Shown: positions 18,672-27,741, counted from the first letter of the stretch. The stretch: 64,000 bases of DNA from Paenibacillus guangzhouensis (GCF_009363075.1 NZ_CP045293.1:3968001-4032000), one strand, 5' to 3'. Made by a program: numbers and translations. The notes: generated from the letters alone by a model not told the origin.

Positions 18672-18736
18672 CAAGTTGAACTGAATTGATATTAGAAATG
18701 GGCTAAAACTAATTAGCCCATTGAAACGACGTATTT

Positions 18737-18897
18737 TCATTCCGATAACAAGATAATATTCCTTTCTACTCTCAGACGCTCAATTTCGGCTCATATGGCT
18801 TCCCTGCGTTCTGAACGAGTATCTTTGCCGATATGTTCCAGAGCAATCTTAGAATGCATCCTCGCGATCTAGTAAGCGTTGTTCATTAGTTCTCAAC
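18737..18897 (-). pseudogene. Degenerate coding relic next to integrase
   Basis: Protein-like strings remain in two frames on the minus strand: RTNEQRLLDREDAF in one, then MHSKIALEHIGKDTRSERRE in another, followed after a TGA by AEIERLRVERNIILLSE. The switch of frame and the stop suggest a decayed gene end. I do not recognise the family. It could also be chance, because the stretch is short. Confidence 0.3.
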
Positions 18898-18901
18898 GTC
18901 T

Positions 18902-19951
18902 TCAAACCCTAAATTTATTAGCAGGAGAAAACCGCTTATGCGCTTCTGCAATGTCTACTGCATTCATCTGTACGTAAGTCCTTACAATATCCATTCTCGA
19001 ATGACCAAGAAGTTTCTGTAAAGTAAAAGCATCTCCACCATTTTGTATATAAAATTTAGCAAAAGTATGCCTTAGCACATGACAAGAAGCCTTAACACCT
19101 TCTAATCCTGCATTTTTTCTTATAGTTCCAAATTGACGTACAATACCTTTGGTTGTCATGGTTTGTCCGTATGCTGTCATAAAAAGGTGATCTGAACCAA
19201 AATTAATTTTGTTCTCAGTCAGTAGTTTCTGTATAAGATTAAGAACCTTTCGCGATACTGGAACAATTCTAGCCTTGCTGTTCTTAGCTATTTCCTCTTC
19301 TACTTTCACAACACCAATATCAAAATCGAAATTTATTGATTTGAGCGATACAAGTTCTCCTGCCCTTAAACCACAGTCGATTCCAAGCATTATTAAAACA
19401 AAATCTCGGTAGCCTGTATATGTACTTTTCTTACAAGCTTTGAGCATTGCCTTTACCTGTTCTTCTGTAAGTCCTTCAACTGTATCTATAGGTTCTTTAA
19501 GTAACTTGATTGGAGCCGCTTCATTACGTTCCCATAAACAATTCTCGATTGATACATTGTAAAAGTGCTTTAATGTCTTGATTCGTCCATTAATTGTCTT
19601 TGGTGCAAGTCCCTTACGCTTACCACCACGTACATGAGTCTGATAAACAACATACTGTTCTTGCATTTCAACAAGCCATTCACGAATTATGCTTGTTGAA
19701 ATGTCATCCATAAGTTCTGAATAGCCTTTTAATTTCAGAAAATCAACAAAGTATTTCTTATCTTGCAGTAAATCCTTTTTTCGACGCTCTGAAATCCCTT
19801 CTGACCTCTTAATATCAATAAACTTCGAGAACAAGTCATGAATGGTTAATTTCGTATAATTCTTAATTTCATTGCTGTTATTTTCCTCTGACAGTACCGC
19901 TCTCTTCCTACCTCGAATATCTCTGCCAGACGACAAAGAACGCTTGTCCAT
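18902..19951 (-). CDS. Tyrosine recombinase (integrase)
   Basis: 349 residues; it catalyses insertion and excision of the element. The N-terminal SAM-like core-binding domain covers about residues 35-150. The catalytic domain has DCGLRAGELVSL (first Arg), SKARIVPVS (Lys), CHVLRHTFAKF (His-x-x-Arg), LLGHSRMDIVR (His) and the nucleophile Tyr in RTYVQMN. The ATG at 19951 has GGAGGG six bases upstream and is preferred over one at 19984. A 10-bp inverted repeat brackets this start. Arm-type repeats lie upstream toward mqnC. It points away from the attachment site, directly downstream of mqnC on the same strand. Confidence 0.93.
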   Translation of the reverse strand: MDKRSLSSGRDIRGRKRAVLSEENNSNEIKNYTKLTIHDLFSKFIDIKRSEGISERRKKDLLQDKKYFVDFLKLKGYSELMDDISTSIIREWLVEMQEQYVVYQTHVRGGKRKGLAPKTINGRIKTLKHFYNVSIENCLWERNEAAPIKLLKEPIDTVEGLTEEQVKAMLKACKKSTYTGYRDFVLIMLGIDCGLRAGELVSLKSINFDFDIGVVKVEEEIAKNSKARIVPVSRKVLNLIQKLLTENKINFGSDHLFMTAYGQTMTTKGIVRQFGTIRKNAGLEGVKASCHVLRHTFAKFYIQNGGDAFTLQKLLGHSRMDIVRTYVQMNAVDIAEAHKRFSPANKFRV

Positions 19952-19989
19952 AGTAATCCCTCCATTTGGATTAATAGTTGACAAGCGTT
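19939..19989 (-). promoter_or_regulatory. Inverted repeat enclosing the integrase start
   Basis: AACGCTTGTC (19939-19948) and GACAAGCGTT (19980-19989) are perfect 10-bp arms. In the mRNA the downstream arm is formed by codons 2-5 and the loop holds GGAGGG and the ATG. The fold could limit integrase translation. Confidence 0.65.
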
Positions 19990-20001
19990 GTAGTTACTAT
20001 T

Positions 20002-20054
20002 GCAGAATAACGGAGTTAATACCCATTTTGTGTAGTATATACCCGTTATTCTGC
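20002..20054. promoter_or_regulatory. 12-bp inverted repeat upstream of integrase
   Basis: GCAGAATAACGG (20002-20013) and CCGTTATTCTGC (20043-20054) are perfect arms around 29 bases that hold two arm-type repeats. It is a likely binding site for an excisionase or repressor, or an RNA hairpin that partly stops read-through from mqnC. Confidence 0.6.
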
Positions 20055-20073
20055 TTGTGATGTATTTACCCTA
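20015..20073. repeat. Arm-type integrase repeats
   Basis: Three direct copies fit GTWWWTACCC, where W is A or T: GTTAATACCC (20015-20024), GTATATACCC (20035-20044) and GTATTTACCC (20062-20071). The inverse of the third stands at 5646-5655 near the other end of the element. Spacing and place match arm sites of tyrosine integrases. Confidence 0.6.
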
Positions 20074-20100
20074 TTTAATGATTTCCCATAAAAACGGTTC

Positions 20101-20257
20101 AATTAATTTTGCATAATAAAATCACGATCTACATTCGATTCTTCTTCAAACACCCGCAGGATATTGTATTTCGTATCACGCTGCGCAGGTATTTTGCCCG
20201 CTTCGCGAATCGTCTTCAGAATCGTTCCGATATTCACCTTATGCGTTGCGCCTGCTG
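20101..20257. repeat. Right 157-bp direct repeat (attachment site within mqnC)
   Basis: Identical to 5403-5559. It supplies the 3' end of the intact mqnC and was brought in by the element. The strand-exchange core must lie within these 157 bases, but cannot be placed more exactly because both copies are identical. Confidence 0.95.
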
Positions 20258-21236
20258 CCGAGACAACATTCTCTTCAATCATCGTACTGCCGAAGTCGTT
20301 GCAGCCATAGCTTAACGTCTGCTTCCCAACTTCTGGTCCCATCGTTACCCATGAGGATTGGAAATTCGGGATATTATCAAGGTAAATCCGGCTGATTGCA
20401 AGTGTCTTCAAATATTCTTCAGGCGTAACGCGTTCTGCCTTCATATTCGTGTTATCCGGCTGGAAGGTCCATGGGATGAAAGCCAAGAAGCCTTTGGACG
20501 AATATTGATTCTGAATGCACTCATCCTGTGCGATACGAACGCGGTCAAGGTGAAGCGCACGTTCATCCATCCCTTCACCGAAGCCAACTACCATGGTCGC
20601 TGTGGTGTTCATGCCGACTTTATGTGCTGTCTGCATCACATCCATCCAATCACGCCACGAGCCCTTGAGACGGCTAATCTTACGACGTGTGCGATCGTCC
20701 AGAATCTCAGCACCGCCGCCTGGCAGCGAATCAAGTCCAGCTTCGTGAATCGCGCGAACAACCTCTTCTAATGATAAGCCATTCGATACTTCCTTCATCT
20801 TCATAATCTCTGCTGGAGAGAAGGAATGCATCGTAATGTTCGGGAACCGCTTCTTAATCTCGCGTAACAAGTCTGTATAATAGCTGAATGGCAGGTTCGG
20901 GTTCGTTCCGCCCTGCATCAGGATTTCTGTACCATCTACATCAATGGTCTCCTGGATCTTCTGGAAGATCGCCTCATCCGGCAATACATAGCCTTCCTCA
21001 GAGCCCGGTCTACGGTAAAATGCACAGAACCGACAATATACATCACAAATATTCGTATAGTTAATGTTTCGACCAATAACGAAGGTTGTTACCGGGTCTG
21101 GATGCCATTTCTGCATGATCTTGTTCGCGACATGGCCCATTTTCTCCACTTGATCCGATTCAAACAAGGTCACGCATTCATCTACATTGATGCGCTCTCC
21201 TGCTGCAGCTTTATCCAATATACGATCTACTGACAT
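20103..21236 (-). CDS. mqnC: Cyclic dehypoxanthinyl futalosine synthase
   Basis: 377 residues, radical SAM enzyme of the futalosine route to menaquinone; it cyclises dehypoxanthinyl futalosine. The cluster-binding motif is CDVYCRFCAFYR. GTEILMQGGTNP and GLDSLPGGGAEI are characteristic of the family. Full length is retained although the element has inserted in the gene: the last 50 codons and stop now come from the element's attachment site. No terminator follows the stop, so transcripts may run on into integrase. GGAGAGTGAGCAGAC precedes the ATG. Confidence 0.95.
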   Translation of the reverse strand: MSVDRILDKAAAGERINVDECVTLFESDQVEKMGHVANKIMQKWHPDPVTTFVIGRNINYTNICDVYCRFCAFYRRPGSEEGYVLPDEAIFQKIQETIDVDGTEILMQGGTNPNLPFSYYTDLLREIKKRFPNITMHSFSPAEIMKMKEVSNGLSLEEVVRAIHEAGLDSLPGGGAEILDDRTRRKISRLKGSWRDWMDVMQTAHKVGMNTTATMVVGFGEGMDERALHLDRVRIAQDECIQNQYSSKGFLAFIPWTFQPDNTNMKAERVTPEEYLKTLAISRIYLDNIPNFQSSWVTMGPEVGKQTLSYGCNDFGSTMIEENVVSAAGATHKVNIGTILKTIREAGKIPAQRDTKYNILRVFEEESNVDRDFIMQN

Positions 21237-21414
21237 GTCTGCTCACTCTCCTTTACTTCCCCCATACTATTAGCTTTCCCCAAGAAATAACGACTTCGTC
21301 GTCCTGAACAGGACGATAATCGTTCTTCGGAAATATAAGAACGGTTTACCCGTAAAACTTTATAAACCCTTATATTTTAAAAACACCTGTACTTTTTATC
21401 GTAACACATTTCAC

Positions 21415-21443
21415 AAGGAAAAACAGCATCCTAAGATGCTGTT
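21415..21443 (-). terminator. Terminator overlapping the EAL gene stop
   Basis: Arms AACAGCATC (21422-21430) and GATGCTGTT (21435-21443), with the stop codon in the loop and TTTTTCC on the minus strand after it. Confidence 0.8.
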
Positions 21444-22789
21444 GTCGCACGTAATTGATGTATTTTGTGTTTCATTTCATCCAGATAGAGTCGTCCATGG
21501 CCTGGCATAAACCGTTCCGGCTTCGCAAAAAAGAACCCCTGCCCCATCTCCACATTGTGCCGCATCAGCACACCAGCTTCCTCCTCACGCTCAACGCCTT
21601 CCGCAATAACTTGGCATTGTATATCCTTCGCAAAGGACATAATCGCCTTGAGCATGGATTCCTTGGCGGCGACACGATCTATCTGTTGAATAAGTGATTT
21701 ATCGATCTTAATCATATCTGGAATAATCTCAAGAATGGACTGTAGACTAGAGAAGCCTGCACCCGCATCGTCAATCGCCACTCGAAATCCGAGACTGCGG
21801 AGCTTGCGAATCACTTGAGAGCTGCTCACATAATCACGTATGAGATGCTGCTCCGTAATTTCGAAGATCACATGACATGGATCAATATTTCCCTTCTCGA
21901 TAAACCGTCTAATGTTCCGTTCGAAGTGCGGGTGACTTAGCGTCACGGCTGTAATATTAATAAAGACAGGACTCATGATTCCCCTGCTCTTCATTTCCTC
22001 GAAAGCCTTCTGGATCACGACAAATTCCAACTCAGATAGTAATTGAACCCGGTCTGCATAATCAAACAGCGCTTCCGGCGAATGGAATATGGTATCGATT
22101 GGTCCGCGCGTGAGAATCTCATATCCATAAACTTCACCTGTCTGAAGACTTAATATGGGCTGCGTAAGAACCGTAATATCCTTATATTCGATGATCTGGC
22201 TCAATTGCTGCTTCAAGGAATTGTACGGAACCGGCGCAAGCCCGGCCGCAAGCAGCCAGGCTTCTTGGACAGCGAGGTAGATGACATGCCTCTCATCGTC
22301 GATATCTGAGGGAAGCTGGGTCGCACCACTGATGATCTGAACTGTTAAATCACGCTCTTGTAATTCAAAATTCAGATCGGTCTGAATCGACTTCCCGATT
22401 AGAATAGCAAGCTTATCTGTCTCGTGCGCCAGAAATGGAATCGTCTCCCGAATAAAAATGCCATAGACATTGGTCTGAAGCAACTTGACGCCAATAAGTC
22501 TGGAAGCATCAACATACTCAAGAATCGTATCGCGCAGAATATGTTCGAGCACCTCATTGAGGTTCTGCATTGTATCTGAAGAATGCTGCCTGATGAATTG
22601 ATCATATTGATGAATACTTAATAGAATGAGCGAGCATATATGGCCCTGACGGCGGGCCTTGCGAACCTGGTGAATAACGGGATCACGCAGCGTAAAGCTA
22701 GGCGGCAATATATTCATGGAACGGTTCGTTCGAGATAACATACAGACGTACTTCAATCGGTTGATCGATTGACGAAAAAAGGTACTCAT
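21431..22789 (-). CDS. EAL-domain cyclic-di-GMP phosphodiesterase
   Basis: 452 residues. The C-terminal EAL domain (about 205-445) keeps the metal and catalytic residues: GYEILTRG (EAL-motif Glu), FINITAVT (Asn), FEITEQH (Glu), VAIDDAGAGFS (the Asp pair), MIKIDKSLI (Lys), VIAEGVE (Glu) and GQGFFFAKP (Gln). It should hydrolyse cyclic-di-GMP. The N-terminal 200 residues resemble a degenerate GGDEF-like domain without the signature motif. There is no membrane segment. It is transcribed alone, between met genes and mqnC. Confidence 0.9.
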   Translation of the reverse strand: MSTFFRQSINRLKYVCMLSRTNRSMNILPPSFTLRDPVIHQVRKARRQGHICSLILLSIHQYDQFIRQHSSDTMQNLNEVLEHILRDTILEYVDASRLIGVKLLQTNVYGIFIRETIPFLAHETDKLAILIGKSIQTDLNFELQERDLTVQIISGATQLPSDIDDERHVIYLAVQEAWLLAAGLAPVPYNSLKQQLSQIIEYKDITVLTQPILSLQTGEVYGYEILTRGPIDTIFHSPEALFDYADRVQLLSELEFVVIQKAFEEMKSRGIMSPVFINITAVTLSHPHFERNIRRFIEKGNIDPCHVIFEITEQHLIRDYVSSSQVIRKLRSLGFRVAIDDAGAGFSSLQSILEIIPDMIKIDKSLIQQIDRVAAKESMLKAIMSFAKDIQCQVIAEGVEREEEAGVLMRHNVEMGQGFFFAKPERFMPGHGRLYLDEMKHKIHQLRATTAS

Positions 22790-22878
22790 ACTACGCTCTT
22801 ATGCCCCCTCGCATCCAGACGTTCTTGTTGTCCATATTCTATCACAGCATCGTAAAAAATAACAATATTTCCCTATCG

Positions 22879-24048
22879 TTATACCTCTTGCAATGCCTGC
22901 GATAAATCTGCGATTAGATCGTCAATATGTTCAAGTCCGACAGAATAACGGAGCAAACCGTCGGTAATTCCCTTCTCTAACCGAACATCCCGAGGCATCG
23001 ACGCATGGGACATCATGGCTGGATAAGACAGAATACTCTCTACAGCGCCAAGGCTGACCGCAACGAGCGGGATTTTCACTTTGCTCAGAACCAGCTTCGC
23101 CCGTTCGCCTGAACCGACATCGAAGGATACAACGGCGCCATAGCCTGTGGATTGCTGTTCATGAATGGACCGGCCAGGATGGTTCGCAAGACCAGGATAG
23201 TAGACCTTTGCAATCGATTGTTCTTGATCAAGCCACGCAGCCAACTTCTTCGCACTCTGCTCTGAATGCGCCATCCGTGCTTCAAGCGTCTTCATCCCAC
23301 GCATGAGCAACCAGCTCTCTTGCGTGCTCAACACCGCTCCCATACCATTCTGCAAATACTTCACGCGGCGAGCCAGCTCTTCTGTAGCCGTGACCGCAAG
23401 TCCCGCAAGCACGTCACTATGACCGCCTAAGAACTTCGTGGCACTATGCAGGACGAGATCTACCCCGTGTTCAATCGGACGTTGATGATACGGCGTCATG
23501 AACGTATTATCCAGCATCGTTAGAAGATTGTGTTCCTTCGCCCACGAAGAGACGGCGCCAATATCCGTAATTTTGAGCGTTGGATTCGATGGCGTCTCCA
23601 TGAATACAGCCCTGGTATTCGGCTTGAGCGCGCCTTTCACTTGATCGAGATCCGTCATATCGACGAATGTCGTCTCAATATTCATTCGACTTAGAATAGT
23701 CGTTAGAAAACGGTATGTTCCGCCATACACATCCTCCGTCACGATGACATGATCCCCGGCGGATAGCAACATAAAAGCGGTAGAGATCGCCGACATCCCG
23801 GAAGGGAACGCATACCCGTTCGTTCCACCTTCCAGCAGAGCGATATAATCTTCAAGCGCCTGACGGGTCGGATTGCCCGAACGTGAATAGTCATACGTCG
23901 GCGGATTGAAGATATCATGGTGATGGAAGGTGGAAGCTTGGTAGATCGGGACACTGGAAGCACCTGTCGTCTCATCGATTTCACTTCCGAAATGAATCAA
24001 CTTCGTTGCAAATTTACGATTCTGTTCTGATCCTTCTGCATGTGCCAC
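22879..24048 (-). CDS. metC: Cystathionine beta-lyase
   Basis: 389 residues, PLP-dependent Cys/Met metabolism enzyme that cleaves cystathionine to homocysteine. The PLP lysine lies in HSATKFLGGHSDV; PTYDYSRSGNPTR and ETPSNPTLKITDI are family motifs. It follows metI with two bases between stop and start, so they are co-translated. The order metA-metI-metC behind a SAM riboswitch places it in methionine synthesis. Assignment against the paralog metI rests on similarity to Bacillus MetC (YjcJ) and gene order. Confidence 0.88.
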   Translation of the reverse strand: MAHAEGSEQNRKFATKLIHFGSEIDETTGASSVPIYQASTFHHHDIFNPPTYDYSRSGNPTRQALEDYIALLEGGTNGYAFPSGMSAISTAFMLLSAGDHVIVTEDVYGGTYRFLTTILSRMNIETTFVDMTDLDQVKGALKPNTRAVFMETPSNPTLKITDIGAVSSWAKEHNLLTMLDNTFMTPYHQRPIEHGVDLVLHSATKFLGGHSDVLAGLAVTATEELARRVKYLQNGMGAVLSTQESWLLMRGMKTLEARMAHSEQSAKKLAAWLDQEQSIAKVYYPGLANHPGRSIHEQQSTGYGAVVSFDVGSGERAKLVLSKVKIPLVAVSLGAVESILSYPAMMSHASMPRDVRLEKGITDGLLRYSVGLEHIDDLIADLSQALQEV

Positions 24049-24050
24049 GT

Positions 24051-25223
24051 CTATGCCCCCTCGATCTCTTGTCTTGCCAATTCAATTGCGCGGCCTAGAT
24101 CCGCAATAATATCGTCTGCATGCTCAATCCCTACAGAGAAACGAAGAAGGCGATCATCGACGCCGACCTTCTCACGAATTTCAATCGGAATATCCGCATG
24201 GGTCTGCACGGCTGGATAGGTCATTAATGACTCAACGCCGCCTAGACTCTCCGCAAAAGCAATCAACTCAATATGTCGCAAAATCGGTTCGATATATTTG
24301 GCATCCTTCATTTTGAAGGAGAAAATGCCCGTATTGCCCGATGCCTGTTTCTTCTGAATGTCGTAGCCAGGGTGTCCCGGCAGTCCTGGGTAATAGACTT
24401 GATCCACAAGCGGATGTTCCTGCAAATAGGTAGCAACCCGTGTTGCATTATATTCATGACGCTCCATCCGCAGCGCCAACGTCTTCATCCCCCGCATTAA
24501 CTGATAACTGTCGCTTGGACTAAGTACGGCACCAATGGAATTGTGCAAGAATGCGGTATATTCTGAGAGCTCTTTGCCCTTCGTGATGATGAGCCCTGCA
24601 AGCACATCGTTATGTCCGCCCAAATATTTCGTTGCACTATGCACCACGATATCTGCACCGAGCTCAATCGGACGCTGCAGGAATGGCGTTAGCAACGTGT
24701 TATCCACGATCGTAATCATATTTTTGCGCTTCGCCCATGCGGCCACGGCTTCAATATCTGTGATCATCATCAGCGGATTCGTCGGCGTCTCGATGATCAC
24801 AGCCTTCGTGTTCGGCTGCGCCACGGCTTCAAGTGCATCGAAATCATTGGTATCTACATAGGAAGCCGTAACGCCGAAGCGAGACATAATCTTTTCGATT
24901 AACCGGTATGTCCCTCCGTATAGATCGAGCGACACGATGAGGTGATCCCCTTGCCCGAACATCGCGAACACCGTCTGAAGTGCTGCCATCCCGGAGCTAC
25001 AGGCAAATGCTGCATCACCGCTCTCGAGCTTCGCTACCGCTTCCTCCAAGACCGTGCGTGTCGGGTTCTTCGTCCGAATATAATCAAATCCGGTGCTTTG
25101 GCCTAACTTCGGATGGCGAAATGCGGTTGCTTGATATATCGGATAATTGACCGCCCCTGTAACTGGTTCCTGCACCGAACCAATCTGCGCGAGGCGACTT
25201 TCAATTTTTAAATCTTCTGACAT
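24051..25223 (-). CDS. metI: Cystathionine gamma-synthase / O-acetylhomoserine thiolyase
   Basis: 390 residues, PLP enzyme joining O-acetylhomoserine with cysteine (or sulfide). The PLP lysine is in HSATKYLGGHNDV; IRTKNPTRTVLEEAVAKLE and ETPTNPLMMITDI match Bacillus MetI (YjcI). The start at 25223 has GAGGAGG upstream; an in-frame start at 25271 lies inside metA. Gaps are 25 bp to metA and 2 bp to metC. The operon is under the SAM-I riboswitch. Confidence 0.88.
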   Translation of the reverse strand: MSEDLKIESRLAQIGSVQEPVTGAVNYPIYQATAFRHPKLGQSTGFDYIRTKNPTRTVLEEAVAKLESGDAAFACSSGMAALQTVFAMFGQGDHLIVSLDLYGGTYRLIEKIMSRFGVTASYVDTNDFDALEAVAQPNTKAVIIETPTNPLMMITDIEAVAAWAKRKNMITIVDNTLLTPFLQRPIELGADIVVHSATKYLGGHNDVLAGLIITKGKELSEYTAFLHNSIGAVLSPSDSYQLMRGMKTLALRMERHEYNATRVATYLQEHPLVDQVYYPGLPGHPGYDIQKKQASGNTGIFSFKMKDAKYIEPILRHIELIAFAESLGGVESLMTYPAVQTHADIPIEIREKVGVDDRLLRFSVGIEHADDIIADLGRAIELARQEIEGA

Positions 25224-25248
25224 AGCTATGAATCCTCCTCTGGCAATG

Positions 25249-26184
25249 TTAGATGCCTGCTCCAAGTTCATACGGCGTCTCTAAATCATATGGTGTTTCT
25301 TGATATACATAGTAATTCAGCCAATTAGAGAATAATAAGTTGGCGTGGGCACGCCAGAGCGATAATGGTGTCCGTGTTGGATCATCTTTAGGATAATAAT
25401 TTTGCGGAATGGCCACTTCAAGACCTTTGGCAATATCCCGATCGTACTCCCATTTTAATGTTAGTGGATCATATTCGGAATGTCCCGTCACGAAGATTTG
25501 CTTACCGTCTTTCGTCGCAACAATGTAAATGCCTGAATCTTCAGACTCCGATAAAATCTCAAGGTTATCGCATTTCTCGATGTCTTCGCGTCTTACCTCG
25601 GTATGACGGGACTGCGGCACGAAAAATTGCTCATCAAACCCGCGCAGCAAGCTGATATTGGGTGTAGAGATCACATGCGGGAATACGCCAAAACACTTCT
25701 CTTCAAGCGAATATTTCGGTACGCCGAAATGATAGTACAGGCCTGCCTGAGAAGCCCAACAGATATGCATCGTCGATGTTACGTTTGTCTTGCTCCATTC
25801 GAAGATTTGTTCGAGTTCTTCCCAATAATTCACTTCTTCGAACTCCATTTGTTCAACAGGCGCTCCCGTTACGATCATACCGTCGAACCGGCGATGGCGA
25901 ACATCTTCAAAGGTATGGTAGAACGACTCGAGATGCTCTGCAGATGTATTTTTCGACGTGTGGGATTTCGGATGAAGAAGAACTACCTCAACCTGCAGCG
26001 GGGTGTTCCCAATTAGACGCAGCAGCTGAGTCTCTGTCGTTTCCTTCGTTGGCATCAAATTTAAGATCACAATCTGAAGCGGACGAATGTCTTGATGGTA
26101 TGCAACGCTCTCATCCATCACAAAAATATTCTCATTAGTCAATATTTCTTTCGCTGGCAATGCATCAGGAATTTTAATCGGCAT
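25249..26184 (-). CDS. metA: Homoserine O-acetyltransferase (MetA type)
   Basis: 311 residues; activates homoserine at the first committed step to methionine. The nucleophile Cys is in [15 protein letters not shown]. The residue in [19 protein letters not shown] that sets acyl-CoA choice is Glu (APVE); in studied MetA enzymes Glu here goes with acetyl-CoA and Gly with succinyl-CoA. [11 protein letters not shown] and FVTGHSEYD hold further active-site residues. AAAGGAG lies 9 bases ahead of the ATG. It is the first gene after the riboswitch. Confidence 0.93.
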   Translation of the reverse strand: MPIKIPDALPAKEILTNENIFVMDESVAYHQDIRPLQIVILNLMPTKETTETQLLRLIGNTPLQVEVVLLHPKSHTSKNTSAEHLESFYHTFEDVRHRRFDGMIVTGAPVEQMEFEEVNYWEELEQIFEWSKTNVTSTMHICWASQAGLYYHFGVPKYSLEEKCFGVFPHVISTPNISLLRGFDEQFFVPQSRHTEVRREDIEKCDNLEILSESEDSGIYIVATKDGKQIFVTGHSEYDPLTLKWEYDRDIAKGLEVAIPQNYYPKDDPTRTPLSLWRAHANLLFSNWLNYYVYQETPYDLETPYELGAGI

Positions 26185-26242
26185 GCGTCATTCGCTCCTT
26201 TGTGGGATTCTTAAACCATGATGGGGTTATTGCTCGGAAGGT

Positions 26243-26404
26243 ACAAAAAAAGACCTCCCAAGAGAAGGCCTACGTTAGTATTTCGGGCGCCTCTCTCATC
26301 TCTCAGTAACGAAATCCATTCGTTTCCGCAAGAATTAGCACCGTGCTTTTCAGTCGGTTGCCGGGTATCATCGGGCTAGTCCCTCCACCTACTCTTGATA
26401 AGAA
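26243..26404 (-). promoter_or_regulatory. SAM-I (S-box) riboswitch of the met operon
   Basis: On the minus strand: CTTATCAAGAGTAGGTGGAG followed by GGACTAGCCCGATGATACCC and GGCAACC, the conserved S-box core, and near the 3' side ACTGAGAGATGAGAG. The terminator hairpin AGGCCTTCTCTTGGGAGGTC is followed by seven T. With SAM bound, termination is favoured, switching off metA-metI-metC. Confidence 0.96.
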
Positions 26405-26569
26405 TTTAGCAAAACCTTATTTGGTTTTATCATACATAACCCTACTTTAATCCAATTTGTAACAGACGTCAATACACTTCCATCCGCTTCATCACAACCA
26501 ACTTAGGGAACGCACCATTCTTCGATTCGCACCATATTCTAACTTAAAATTGGTTCACCGTTTTTTTCA

Positions 26570-26598
26570 TTGCTTGTAAGGTATATGCGCGTTATACT
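26570..26598 (+). promoter_or_regulatory. SigA-type promoter of corA
   Basis: TTGCTT (26570-26575) and TATACT (26593-26598), spacing 17 bp. The start of transcription should be near 26604, giving a leader of about 185 nt. Confidence 0.7.
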
Positions 26599-26603
26599 AA
26601 GAC

Positions 26604-26791
26604 GAGTGTTCCAAGAGATGAAACGAAAAGTAGAGGTGAGTAAGGATGGAAGGCGACCCTATACCACAGAGGACCATGTCGTACGTACAACTAAATAGGA
26701 ATGAAATCTGTCGGTTGTGCCTGAAGTCTGTGTAGCAAACGCATCTTTTGGCCTGCCTTCTGGTTTCATTCGGGAAGAGGAGTGAAATCAG
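26604..26791 (+). promoter_or_regulatory. Long structured 5' leader of corA
   Basis: About 185 nt between the promoter and corA hold complementary parts: GAAGGC (near 26650) with GCCTTC (near 26755), and GAATGAAA (near 26700) with TTTCATTC (near 26764). GAGGTGAGTAAGG near the 5' end recalls the start of Mg2+-sensing M-box leaders, but I cannot match the full consensus. No classic terminator hairpin is seen, so control could act on translation. Confidence 0.4.
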
Positions 26792-27727
26792 ATGAAAATC
26801 CGGTTGGTACAAGAAGGTGTATTCACCGTCATCGAAGATATTAACCAAACGATCATCCCGCCAGAGAACGGCTTCTACTGGATTGATGCAGATGTTGAAG
26901 ATCTGATCGTCTTGCAGCCGTTATTCACGCTGCACGATTTGGCTGTGGAGGACTGTCTCAGTGAAGAGGAACAACGTCCTAAGATCGAAATTTATGAAGG
27001 ACATTATTTTATTGTTATTAACAGCATTCGATTTGATGATGAGGAGATTTTCCTGCGCGCCCTAAGTATGTTCCTGGGCAAACATTACATTATTACTGTA
27101 ACGAAGCAGAAGATCAATGAGCTCCGCACGGTGAAGCCGATCTTATGGGAGCAGGAGGTCAATCGACCTGATAACTTCCTATATCATCTTGTCGACCTTG
27201 TCGTCGACAGCTATTTCTCCGTTGGAGATCGCATCGAAGACCGCATTGAACATCTCGAAGAAGATATCGTGCTGCATACGAAAAAGACCCATTTGAACGA
27301 AATTATCGGTCTGCGAAGCGAAATCCTGTGGCTCAAGAAGGTTCTTGGACCGCAGAAAGACGTGATCGCGACCTTAAATAAGAAAGACCTGCGTCTCATC
27401 GATGACCAGCTGCAGAAATACTTCAGCGATATCTATGAGAATGCCGTCAAAATATCCGAGACATTCGATACGTTCCGCGACCTGATGGCCAACTTACGAG
27501 AAGCTTATCAGTCCAGCGTCGCCAACCGCGCGAATGAGATCATGAGAGTCTTCACGGCGCTGACGACCATCTTCATGCCGATGACGATCATCACTGGGAT
27601 CTACGGAATGAACTTCACCCATATGCCTGAGCTGAATCTGAAGTACGGCTATTACATTGTACTCGGTGCGATGCTCTGCCTCGGGTTCGGGATGTACTTC
27701 CTATTCAAAAAGAAAAACTGGCTCTAA
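26792..27727 (+). CDS. corA: CorA-family magnesium/divalent metal transporter
   Basis: 311 residues, homopentameric channel for Mg2+ or Co2+. The N-terminal cytoplasmic domain is followed by a long stalk helix, two C-terminal membrane segments (FTALTTIFMPMTIITGIYG and YYIVLGAMLCLGFGMYFLF) and the signature YGMNF between them. The basic C-terminus is KKKNW. GAGGAG precedes the ATG. A long leader upstream suggests RNA-level control. It is transcribed alone and ends at a strong terminator. Confidence 0.93.
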   Translation: MKIRLVQEGVFTVIEDINQTIIPPENGFYWIDADVEDLIVLQPLFTLHDLAVEDCLSEEEQRPKIEIYEGHYFIVINSIRFDDEEIFLRALSMFLGKHYIITVTKQKINELRTVKPILWEQEVNRPDNFLYHLVDLVVDSYFSVGDRIEDRIEHLEEDIVLHTKKTHLNEIIGLRSEILWLKKVLGPQKDVIATLNKKDLRLIDDQLQKYFSDIYENAVKISETFDTFRDLMANLREAYQSSVANRANEIMRVFTALTTIFMPMTIITGIYGMNFTHMPELNLKYGYYIVLGAMLCLGFGMYFLFKKKNWL

Positions 27728-27741
27728 ATGTCGTTATTAGA

